From: Megamerina dolium
Taxonomy: Eukaryota > Arthropoda > Insecta > Diptera > Megamerinidae
Assembly: GCA_963854835.1 (NCBI GenBank)
Contig: OY978526.1
Span: 94,681,904 to 94,745,903, forward strand
Length of the DNA stretch: 64,000 nt
Direction of reading: 5' to 3'
Made by a program: the position numbers and the translations under genes. The notes beneath the pieces are model-generated. The model was given only the letters and a program-made list of their open reading frames with translations. It had not been told where the DNA came from and made no database searches. Shown here in pieces: positions 23,396-57,881 of this stretch. How positions within the stretch are numbered: the first letter of the stretch is position 1; the number at the start of each line of letters is the position of its first letter.

Positions 23396-23739
23396 TTACC
23401 GTTGCGTTAAAAGCGAATCATTTGAAAGTTCCTGTATATCATTCATTTTAAATAAACTACCAAAATCCAAGTTTGTCTAGTTATTCAACTAGGTCATTTA
23501 TTCCAGCCACAAAACTAGTACATTATCGTACTAGATCTTAGTTTTACTGAAGGGCAGCGATACCACTGAACCGACCACAGCAATGTCTTTCATTGAATCT
23601 AAATATGTTCATATTTTAACTAGTAAACCCAAATATAATTGGTTCTTTTATGACCAAACTAACAATTAATTAATAAACATTTATTAGCTCTAAATTATCA
23701 CATTTCAAATTTCATTTGTTCCTGAATGGAAGAAGGTTT

Positions 23740-23930
23740 GTTGTCAACAAACATTTTAATATTGAAGCAAGCAGAAAACCAAAAATGGCCGGAAAGGGCG
23801 GGCAGAGACGAGTTATTGTTTTCCATCATAACAATCCCCGGTCACATGTTGGGCAACCCGTTAAAGCCTATTTGGAAGATAAGGGATGGGAAATCATACC
23901 CCACCGAGCATATATATTTTAGAGATTAGT
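23740..23930 (+). pseudogene. mariner transposase fragment
   Basis: AGKGGQRRVIVFHHNNPRSH and VKAYLEDKGWEIIPH correspond to the catalytic-core stretch around the second Asp (usually QHDNARPH); here the Asp is Asn. Roughly 60 codons survive, cut off on both sides. Confidence 0.75.
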
Positions 23931-23994
23931 CGAATCAGACCACTTTTATCTGGATCCCTTTTCATCCCCTAAGTCGTGTGATATGTATTTGGTT

Positions 23995-24090
23995 GGTTGC
24001 ATAATTCTTCTAGAACGGTAGAACATTCAACATTCGTTCAAAGGGGACCAGGTTCAAACCCGGCGGTAGCAAGTGTGACGTTCATTTAAA
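23995..24090 (+). other. tRNA-like (SINE head?) patch
   Basis: TAGAACGGTAGAACATTC is followed by CAGGTTCAAACCCGGCGG, a good B-box. It is similar to the patch at 23285-23395 in the opposite orientation. Confidence 0.4.
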
Positions 24091-24414
24091 AAAATTTATT
24101 ATTAATAATATCGTAGTAATTGTATTTACATCTAAGTTAATCATAATTATTCAAATATTGGAATTGTATAGCGTATATTGATAAGTATGAGTAAGGCGTC
24201 ACAACCGATTGTAGCGCTTTGGGGTATTAATGAATAATTGGATATAGGGTTAAGGTTAAATGAATTTTGTAGATAAATATACTATTCTCTTTGGTTTTTT
24301 GAATCATAATTTGCGCGTCCTCAATTTAGGCAGATCTTTACTGGAAAATAGCGATATCTTAGGAATGAACTGAAAGAAGCGGCGCCCATAATCATTAACA
24401 TCTACTAATATAAC

Positions 24415-25369
24415 TTTCGACAGTCCGATAAGGGATTACCTCTACGCAACAATGTCTGAGTTCGGTATTCCTGCGAAGCTCATTCGACTTTGTAGAATGA
24501 CACTGCATAACTCCTGTTGTGCAGTGAAAATTGGGAAGGACCTCTCCGCACCGTTTAGTACCGAACGGGGTTTCAGACAAGGTGAATCATGCGACTTCTT
24601 CAATCTTATTATGGAGAAAATAATACGAGCTGCTGGTCTACGACGTAATGGCACTATCTTCAACAACAGTGTCATGCTGTTGGCGTATGCCGACGATATT
24701 GACATAATCGGCGTATTGGACAGCACGTCACTGTTGACAACTACGCTTTTGAAGTAGTAAGGGACTTTGTCTATCTTGGAACCAGCATTAACAGCAGTAA
24801 TGACGTCAGCCTAGAGATAGTGCGAAGAATCACTCTTGCAAATAGGTGCTACTTTAGACTAAGTAAGCAATTGAGAAGTCGAGCCCTCTCTCGAAGAACG
24901 AAAACTACACTCTACAAGTCTCTCATCATGCCTGTCCTAACATATGGCGCTGAATCCTGGACAATTTCCACCTCGGATGAGCGGATGCTTGGAGTTTTCG
25001 AGAGAAAAGTCCTACGCAAGATCTTTGGACCGAATAAGGTACAACCATGAGCTGTACGAGCTGTATGCCGATATTGACATAGTAAAGCGCATCTAAGTCC
25101 AGCGGCTGCGCTGGCTAGGTCATGTCGAGCGAATGGAAGAACACGCTCCAGCTAAGAAGGTGTTGTATTCGGAACCCGCTGGAGGACGACGCAAAAGAGG
25201 AAGACCTAACCTCCGGTGGAAAGACCAAGTACTGGAGAACCTGACGGCGCTTGGAATTTCTAACTGGCGCCAGTTAGCGAAGAACAGAGATGGCTAGAGA
25301 AGCATGTTATTTTCGGCCTAGATCGATATTCGGTTGTTATGGCCACATAAGTAAGGAAGTACGTAAGTA
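24415..25369 (+). mobile_element. RTE-like LINE, 5' truncated, with target-site duplication
   Basis: ACTAATATAAC at 24404-24414 is repeated exactly at 25370-25380, bracketing the copy. It starts inside the reverse transcriptase (SEFGIPAKLIRLCRMTLHNS near 24449), includes LLAYADDIDIIG (near 24680), and runs through the C-terminal RLRWLGHVERMEEHA region (about 25102-25146) to the 3' end GTTATGGCCACATAAGTAAG. The tail is a degenerate (TAAG)n instead of poly(A). A deletion after YADDIDIIG and frame breaks inactivate it. Confidence 0.93.
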
Positions 25370-25394
25370 ACTAATATAACCCGCTCATGACCTG

Positions 25395-25980
25395 CTTCAC
25401 TGAGCCGGTCAAAGTTTAGTATCACTAAGTACTCTCCCAAGGGCAGGAAGAAAATAAAAGAATACAAAACGTAACACGAGCCAGCGCAGTCGCTGTATTT
25501 AGTACTATAAGACCCATTCGACGCGATTATGTTTCCCATGTACTGGCTAATAGAGTGTTGAAAATCAGCAAATCGTATTATCTTCTCCACAATGATGTTA
25601 AAGAAGTTCTATGATAGCCTCGTTCGATTTTTAATGTTGTTTTTCAGTCACATTTTGGCTGCTTTGACCTCATCATGGTCGGGTAGTGGATCATTAACAC
25701 CATAATTCGCACTTGGAAAGCTCGGGGCTACATAGGCTACACATCTCTATCTCTGGACACTCACTCTTCTTGCTCCTGAAATAACGTCTCAGCGTCTCTG
25801 GTGATCTCATCTTACTGCCGTAAGCTTTTTTTATGTGGGACTTCGTTTGTTATTTGCGACATGTAAATGTACATTCGGTGCTTCAAAGTAATGATCCAAG
25901 ACGTTGATACCGCGGATCGACTGCACATCTATCACACTGGAAACATCCCTGCAGATCTGTTACCTTAAATCATTTGCTAA
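25395..25980 (-). mobile_element. Highly decayed RTE-like LINE copy
   Basis: On the minus strand, MEKIIRFADFQH (about 25555-25590) matches the RT segment MEKIIRAADLRH of the other copies. LPDHDEVKAA and LKNN (about 25620-25700) match the segment before the RT. It is older than the neighbouring copies. Confidence 0.7.
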
Positions 25981-26545
25981 TGTAAGTGAATTGTGATTGT
26001 GAATGCAGTAATGCTGTATGAATACAATGTGATGGAGGCTACAGCAAGCGCTTTATATAATTTTTATTTCAGCAACTGTCAAAAAGTCGATACTATATAT
26101 AAAGTCGGCTAATCGGATAATCGATTAAAATACCAATATTACTATTCCAAAAAACAGGCACTACTCGTACCGATTTCCCAGGCAAAGAAACAATTTTTGC
26201 TTTTTCGGGGCCTATTTCCCGTTTGTTTTCCTATTTTTTCTTTTTTTTATGAAAATGACATCGCTATAAAAAAGTTATGCAAATTTGTATTTAACATTAA
26301 AAAATCCGTTGTTTTTTTTTTTTTATTTTGGTTTAAGTTTTTCAGTCTCTTTTAAGCATCTGGTTTGTGGGTTATAGAGGTAATGATTTAAAAACATTAA
26401 AAAATTTTATTATTTTCAATAGAAACCCTGTAACTGCGGTGTACTGAGGGTTTTTGGAAGAATTCTTTCAGCAGAAGGGGCTACGGTACTAAAAGGATTG
26501 TTTGATAAGTAAATCTTTCCAAAGGGTCCATGAATCAATGAATCA
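25981..26545. other. Non-coding, nothing recognised
   Basis: Poly-T runs and AT-rich sequence; no coding signal. Confidence 0.45.
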
Positions 26546-26863
26546 TTCTTCCCAAAAATAGGATATAAAAACTTGACTGCCAAATATTAATTTTCAAAAT
26601 TAATTTGAAAATATGTTCGAATACTTTCACTTTATATAAATATCCAATGTCTCCCAAATATTAAAGAAAAGCAGGGGGGCCTTTTCAAACAAAGTGTAAT
26701 TACACTGTTTAACAAAAGGTAAATACATTGGCCCCCATGCTTTGCTTTAATATTTCCAAGACAATGGATATTTATATGAAGTGAAAGTATTCGAACGGAT
26801 TTTCAAGTGAATTTTCCAAATATATTTGGCATTCAAGTTTTTATTTTCTATTTTTGAGAAGAA
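26546..26863. repeat. 318-bp foldback (long imperfect palindrome)
   Basis: The left arm (about 26546-26700) is the imperfect reverse complement of the right arm (about 26710-26863). TTCTTCCCAAAAATAG pairs with CTATTTTTGAGAAGAA, and AATACTTTCACTT pairs with AAGTGAAAGTATT. The centre, around AGTGTAATTACACT, is itself palindromic. There is no coding capacity. It could be a hairpin-type MITE or a long hairpin RNA locus. Confidence 0.9.
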
Positions 26864-28150
26864 TTTTATTTTTTTGTTTTTTATTTTTTACTTTTTATTG
26901 TACGTAGTTCAATTTAATTTTTTTTGTAAATTTTTTTAAGTTTTAAAAAAGCATTTTTTAAAACATTTTCTTTGTTAAATTTTATTTTGTGCTTCAAAAT
27001 ACAATATTGAAACAGGGTTACAACGCACCTTTCTCTATTTGCAGTTCCTGTAATTATTCCATCAAGTACATTAAGGTGGAGTGATTTTTACATTATGTGT
27101 ATGTACATATTTTTATAAAATGTATACGTACTCCTTGATTACTTTTTTATAAATCTATGTAATATATGTATTAAAAAAACAAGAAATCAAATTCCAACAA
27201 ATATTTTTCTTTTACTCCATATACCTACAGTCATTCAAGTAAAATAGGTAACATCAGTAAGTAGTAAAAAATCCAAAGCAAATAATAAAAATGAAGAAGT
27301 TAACAGTGCTCTTAATTTACTGATATAGACAAAAAAAAAAAGAAAAACAAATATATGTATACTTAGGTGTACATGTTTATGTACCTCATATGTGTGCACA
27401 AACACACGTATGGAATGTATATAAATATAAAAAGCGGGTCAAACCAAGAATAAAGTAAATGAAGAAAAGCAAGAATTTTTATGGACCACAACAAAACAAT
27501 ACAACGAAATAGAGTTAACATACATAGCACACATACACCTATCACTGACATGAATATAAGTATACACACGTATAATGTACCTACAAAAAAATGTACCAGT
27601 GACCCAGTTTTATTCTTGTTTGTAATTATGGTATATTGTTGGGCATAAAATATAGCATCGGCTGAGATCTTAATCTGTTACCTATACTGTAGCGATTGCG
27701 TTATTAGAATATAAAATATTAGAATTCGATCATTCACTTACATTTTGTGTGAAGCCACCCTAAAAATGAAACGCGTTACCGCTGAACTATTTGGATTTCG
27801 AACTTTGACAGATCCTGTTTGATATTGATATTTTGATACAAATTTAATTTTAAAAAAGTCGCCTTGTATTAATAAAATGTATTTTAATGTCGTTTACCTT
27901 TGGTAAATCATTCTGCTTCTCCTCAAACAGGCGCATCTTAAACTTGTGATACATCTGATCTGTAGTTTATCTTTAGGTTCCAGCTACACATTGTACTGTA
28001 GTTATAGTCAAAAAATAAAATCTAAACGACGCTTAAAAAAAAAGAACCAACACAGAGTGAGTACGTAAATGAAAGAAAAAACTCAAAACTCTTCCAAATA
28101 TATAAGTCTAAAGCATTGATTAGATCCAATGTTCAGCACATGCTTTAATC
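26864..28150. other. Non-coding, nothing recognised
   Basis: Very AT-rich, with poly-T runs. The frame at 27363-27569 (-) is hydrophobic by composition only. Confidence 0.45.
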
Positions 28151-28154
28151 TTTC

Positions 28155-28275
28155 ACACGCACGGTAAGGCACTCTCTGTGATGCTGAGGAAACTTATTCA
28201 TCGGTAGTTGGTAGAAATTGTGAGGTATTCTTTTTTAAATACGAGGAACAGAACACTAAATCTGGAGCTCTACAC
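28155..28275 (-). mobile_element. RTE-like LINE scrap
   Basis: GTGATGCTGAGGAAACTTAT and CGGTAGTTGGTAGAAATTGT match the antisense of the LINE segment around 30354-30400. Confidence 0.75.
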
Positions 28276-28414
28276 TAGGAGTTTCAGACGCGGCTGCTTT
28301 CAAAGTCGTTCAGACTTTTCATACTTTGCAGGCGTTTTTATAAGATTTTTTGCACAAGGTAATACATTATGTTATATTCATATTAAAGTCCATAGTGTTA
28401 ATAAATTATTTTCA

Positions 28415-29065
28415 GGAAGTTACTAGCGCTCATTCGGACAAGATTTTTTGCGAAATGTGTCGCAAAGTTGCGTTAGCCGAGAGATTGCCAATATAATGGA
28501 CAAACATTTAATGGCAAAATACGTGAGATTTCCGCCGACACCTGAAGAAATATAGGCAGTTAAAAAACGGTGAATTTAATACATATATTTTATGAAAACA
28601 AAACAAATTAGTTTTCGAATATTCATAGATCTTCTCAGAAATTCCATTTTGCAGGAGTCATAGGAGCAATTTCTCACATTAAGGATATTGAACATGTTTA
28701 TGTTTGCAGAAAAGGAGGGCATTCAATAAATGCCCAAGTGGTAAGATAGTGCTTAATCCTTAATATAACGATATATGCAATAACAATATTTTATTGTAAT
28801 CATGGTAATTTTCTTAAAGGTATGTGATTCTGATTGGCGGATTTTGGATTGTTAGGCTCGTTTTGGAGGAAGTGCTCACGATACATCAATTTGAAGAGCA
28901 AGTCCATTGAGAGTATTGGTCGGAAATCGGTATTTCAATGAGGAACGAAATTTTTAGGTATTGTGTAAAGCTAATAATAGCTTCATATTTTCACTTAGTA
29001 TAAATTTTTTTTTTATAGGTTACAGTGGATACCAACAATTTCCTTTCTTTAAAATTATAACAAGC
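28415..29065 (+). pseudogene. HARBI1-like (Harbinger nuclease) gene relic with introns
   Basis: Four exon-like blocks are separated by short introns with recognisable sites. Block 1 follows TTTTCAG (from 28415): SREIANIMDKHL then AKYVRFPPTPEEI and a stop. Block 2 is 28655-28740, with acceptor TTTTGCAG and donor GTAAGA: GVIGAISHIKDI then CRKGGHSINAQV. Block 3 runs from 28820: VCDSDWRIL, then ARFGGSAHDT. Block 4, after TTTTATAG near 29018, is GYSGYQQFPF. The order matches HARBI1-type nucleases (GVIGAIDGTH, RKGYHSIN, GSAHD, DSGY). The catalytic Asp after GVIGAI is lost and stops interrupt. It is either a dead domesticated gene or a dead transposase. Confidence 0.8.
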
Positions 29066-29086
29066 AACACCACAACGCAAGGAATT

Positions 29087-30533
29087 GCGTTAAACGTGGC
29101 CATAACAACCGAATATCGATTTAGGCCGAAAATAACATGCTTCGCCAGCCATCTCTGTTCTTCGCTAGCTGGCGCCAGTTAGAAATTCCAAGCGCCGTCA
29201 GGTTCTCCAGTACTTGGTCTTTCCACCGGAGGTTTGGTCTTCCTCTTCTGCGTCGTCCTTCAGCGGGTTCCGAATATAACACCTTCTTAGCTGGAGCGTG
29301 TTCTTCCATTCGCTCGACATGACCTAGCCAGCGCAGCCGCTGGATTTTGATGTGCTTTACTATGTCAATATCGGCATACAGCTCGTACAGCTCATGGTTG
29401 TACCTTATTTGGTACTCGCCACCAACGCAAATAGGTTCAAAGATCTTGCGTAGGACTTTTCTCTCGAAAACTCCAAGCATTCGCTCATCGGAGGTGGAAA
29501 TTGTCCAGGATTCAGCGCCATATGTTAGGTCAGGCATGATGAGAGACTTGTAGAGTGTAGTTTTCGTTCTTCGAGAGAGGGCTCGACTTCTCAATTGCTT
29601 ACTCAGCCCAAAGTAACACCTGTTAGCAAGAGTTATCCTACGCATGATCTCCAAGCTGACGTCATTACTGCTGTTAATGCTGGTTCCAAGATAGACAAAG
29701 TCCCTTACTATTTCAAAAGCGTAGTTGTCAACAGTGACGTGCTGTCCAAGACGCCGGGACTCTTTGTTTGTTGACGCTAGATACTTCGTCTTGCCCTAGT
29801 TCACCGTAAGACCCATCCGACGCGACTCTCTCTCCAACTCTGAGAATGCTGCACTGACTGCTCGCGTGTTCATGCCGATTATGTCAATATCGTCGGCAGC
29901 ATGACACTTTTGATGAAGATAGTGCCATTATGTCGTAGATCAGCAGCTCGTATTATTTTCTCCATAATAAGATTGAAGAAGTCGCACGATTCACCTTGTC
30001 TGAAATCCCGTTCGGTACTAAACGGTGCGGAGAGGTCCTTCCCAATTTTCACTGCACAACGGGAGTTATGCAGTGTCATTCTACAAAGTCGAATGAGCTT
30101 TGCAGGAATACCGCACTCAGACATTGTTGCGTAGAGGTACTCCCTTACCGGACTGTCGAAAGCGGCTTTATAATCAACAAATAGGTGGTGTGTGTCGATC
30201 TGTTTTTCTTGGGTCTTCTCCAGGATTTGGCGCAGTGTGAAAATCTGGTCGATGGTGGATTTACCAGGTCTGAAGTCACACTGATAAGGTCCAATCAGGT
30301 TGCTGAGCATAGGCTTCAACCTTTCACACAGTACGCTCGATAGAACCTTGTATGCGATGCTCAGGAGACTTATTCCACGGTAGTTGGCGCAAATTGTGGG
30401 GTCTCTTTTTTTATGTACAGGACAGAGAACACTGAGCCTCCAATCATCAGGCATGCTTTCATCCGACCATATTCTGCTTATGAGCTGGTGCATGCGGGTG
30501 AGCAGCTCATCGCCTCCGGTCTTAAACAACTCG
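29087..30533 (-). mobile_element. RTE-like LINE, long 3' portion
   Basis: The minus strand runs from the RT fingers (FKTGGDELLTRMHQLISRIW, 30529 downward) through CPVHKKRDPTICANYRGISL, FRPGKSTIDQIFTLRQIL and VDYKAAFDS, then a deletion that removes the YADD box. It continues with KTTLYKSLIMPDLTYGAESW and the C-terminal RLRWLGHVERMEEHA, ending near 29121. Two long frames survive (29879-30529 and 29121-29654). It is 5' truncated directly against a copia fragment. Its 3' flank abuts the HARBI1-like relic. Confidence 0.92.
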
Positions 30534-30668
30534 GCCGTTGGAAGCTTGTTGTATTTGGTTCAGGGCACAAGGCCCTATATCGCTTTTGCAGTTTATGATG
30601 TCAGTCGTTTCAACGCCAAGCATTGGAGAGCCCATTGCGCTGCTGTGAAACGAATATTTACAGGGAAC
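30534..30668 (+). mobile_element. Ty1/copia fragment, left part (RT to RNase H)
   Basis: GSLLYLVQGTRPYIAFAVYD and SRFNAKHWRAHCAAVKRIF match the copia Pol segment between reverse transcriptase and RNase H. The frame is broken at 30668 by an inserted element and resumes at about 31469. Confidence 0.88.
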
Positions 30669-31468
30669 AAGTGCCGAATAGCCCACTTAAAGAAAAAAAA
30701 TATTCTTCGAATAGTCTATTTTTGTGAATATAAAAACCCAACGCCTTATATGTCGCTAACGTCCATATAAAGCGTGGCTCAAGGTCAAAGTTCAAATTTG
30801 CGATCGGAATTACTCAATAACCTCACAATTTTTTACAAGATGGATATCAAAAGAAATATCTTGTTATTACCTTTTCACTAATATTTAACACTTATAACCT
30901 ATTTTGAATATTTTAAAAATTATGATAAAAAAGAAATTTCAAAATGTTTATCCAAAGTTCGATTTTTTTCGAAAATATCCACAATTAACATATAGAAAAT
31001 TTAGAACCATATTTAAGACCATACCATGGTATATAAAACACATTTTTAAAAAATGTTTATATATTTTTAATACTTTTTTAAATTGATACTTCATAAAATG
31101 GTTCAATATGGATGGCTTTCTTCAAATTAGATTCGCGACCATCAGTATTTTCGAATAAAAGTTTTGTGATACCCGGCTTTTCGCCGGACGCAAAAAAAAA
31201 CCTTGTTTTAGAAAAAATATATGTTTTTGAAAATTCAAATTTTTTATTTTTGATACCTTTTAAAATGTAAAAATAGTATAAAATGTTATTTATCACTGAA
31301 AAGGTATTAAAAACACGTTTTGATACCCATATTAAATTTTGACCTTGAGCCACGCATTATATGGGCGTTGGTGACAAACATATTTTGGTTTTTTATATTC
31401 ACAAATATAGGCCCTATACGAAGGCATTTCTGTTTTGATTTTTCCTTTAAGTGGGCTATTCTGCACTT
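30669..31468. mobile_element. Long-TIR foldback element inserted in copia
   Basis: The left end AAGTGCCGAATAGCCCACTT (30669-30688) faces its near-exact reverse complement AAGTGGGCTATTCTGCACTT (31449-31468). The inverted similarity continues inward for over 100 bases (CGTGGCTCAAGGTCAAA at left, TTTGACCTTGAGCCACG at right). The interior has no transposase. The sequence immediately either side gives no clear target duplication. Relatives of one end occur at 32.25, 35.5-35.7 and 42.2-42.35 kb. Confidence 0.85.
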
Positions 31469-31970
31469 ATGCCATTTAAAGAGTAAAGGGTTATGTTAAT
31501 TATAAACTCTTTTATAGCAGATCCAAAGGATTTACGAGCTATTCAGGAGCTGATTGGGCTTCAGATATCGATAAACGTCGTTCGTGTACTGGATATGTCT
31601 TCACTCTGAGCGGTGGAGCAATATCTTGGTGAAGCGGAAGGCAGCTAACAGTAACACTGTCAGGTACTGATGCAGAATATATGGCGATATCATCAGCTGT
31701 GCAGGAAGCCATTAGGTTACAACAATTTGGTAAATATTTTGACGCCTCCATCCGGCAGAATCCCGTCAAAATCGCATGTGACAATCAACCTCCTATAACA
31801 TTGGCACAAATTGATTCGTACCATGCAAGGCCAAACACAGCGACATACATCATCACTTTATACTCGACCACATCAACGCTGAGTCAATAGAAGTCAAATA
31901 CATTCCAACAGAAGAAATGGTAGCTGATTGCCTAACCAAGGCTGTGTCCTGCAAGAAAAATGGGCATTAT
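31469..31970 (+). mobile_element. Ty1/copia fragment, right part (RNase H)
   Basis: GADWASDIDKRRSCTGYVFT then LSGGAISW (about 31548-31630), then GTDAEYMAISSAVQEAIRLQ (about 31663-31722), are the copia RNase H domain with its DADW and TEAEY positions. A stop replaces a residue after ISW, and the frame is lost near 31890. No LTR was identified. Confidence 0.88.
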
Positions 31971-33020
31971 AAATTGTATTGAAAATTAATTAATACGTAT
32001 TAAAACATTATATACAAACAATATTTAATATCGGGCGATAATATTTTTTCTTAACATTAGTATTGTATTTTCATAATTATTTCAATCAGTGAACGTGTTA
32101 AAAATATAAATGTGGCAACCCTTTCACTGTCTATATTATTGTTCTCACCCTTTACACATTTCTTTGATTTCTATTGTAAGCTGTTGAATGCCTTATTTTC
32201 CAACAGGAAAAATAATATAAAAAATTGCCTCGTAGCTATTTTTTTTTAACATAAAACAATAACAATTTTTGTCAGCGGCGCCCATATAAGGCGTACCTAA
32301 AGTTTAATGTTAAAATTTGCAACTAGAATTACTCAATATTCCCGATGTTATTTCATTTTCTTCAAAGCACATAATTCAAAATGAGATCGTCAAATTTCCT
32401 CTCTGGTAATGTGATACTTTGTTAATTGTATTATGGTAACCACCCAATAATCTAAATTGGCAAAACAGAAATGAACACTATGTTTGGCAACCAAAATTAA
32501 TTTTACAATCACTAAACTAAATTTCATTGAAAGTTTACATATATATACAATCTAAATTGGTGAAACAGAAATGAACACCATATTTTCCAAGCAAAACTAA
32601 ACAACGACTAAGCTACATTTCATTAAAAGTTTACATAAATAAAGCTCTTTCAATGAATGTTGCTGCTTAAAGATAAAATTATATATAATCTTTCAGACAT
32701 CATAAAATAATTATTATTAAATATTACTTAAGAACCAAACAATTCTCTGCAGTTTTTAACATACCCAAATATAAAACTAAAACAATATTACATTTAATAA
32801 AAAATAAATAAATAATTTGATATACATTTCCTCTTTCCCTATACGAAATTGCATAAGACAACACTGGTGAAACTGGTCTGATTGATGTCGAGAATAACAA
32901 TCCAAACTGATTGAAATGCAAGTATTCATTTTTAGATACATTTTTCATTTTGTAATGAAACCAATAACACTATCTTTTATTGGCAACCAAATGCTTGGTC
33001 TTATAACCACGCCATAATAA
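31971..33020. other. Non-coding with foldback scrap and short tandem repeat
   Basis: About 32245-32350 matches one end of the foldback element (CCATATAAGGCGTACCTAAA). From about 32450 to 32650 a block of about 100 bases is present twice, each copy starting AATCTAAATTGG and continuing AACAGAAATGAACAC. The same AATCTAAATTGGTGAAA phrase recurs at 35.01 and 37.48 kb. Confidence 0.6.
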
Positions 33021-33043
33021 ATGATGCATAAATTAAAAAAAAT

Positions 33044-33051
33044 TATCGATA
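33044..33051 (+). promoter_or_regulatory. DRE motif, candidate CAHbeta core-promoter element
   Basis: TATCGATA is an exact DNA-replication-related element, a common core-promoter motif of housekeeping genes in flies, 195 bases upstream of the CAHbeta start codon. An eight-base match could be chance, but the position fits a short 5' UTR. The 64-codon frame at 33021-33215 overlaps it and ends 30 bases before the CAHbeta ATG. Confidence 0.5.
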
Positions 33052-33245
33052 GTATTGAAGGCACAATCGACAGTATCTCATTTCTAGAGGAATGTGGTTA
33101 TTGTAGCCGTTGGTATTTTGATGACTTTCTTGTTCATGTACTCAAAGTAGTGCTAGAAATATCGGATGGATCCGTCGAAGTTGTAGGACTCTTGTTTTAT
33201 ATTATCGCTTTATAATTAGTAGCCTTATATCTTAAAACCGTGGAA

Positions 33246-57881
<24,636 letters not shown>

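Noticed and set aside
27363..27569. Hydrophobic minus-strand frame resembling a membrane protein
   Set aside because: Composition comes from repeated ATACACACGTAT-like sequence; no signal peptide with a plausible mature protein is seen.
29137..30184. Plus-strand frames such as those at 29137, 29347, 29901 and 29996
   Set aside because: They are antisense shadows of the minus-strand RTE LINE and recur opposite every other copy.
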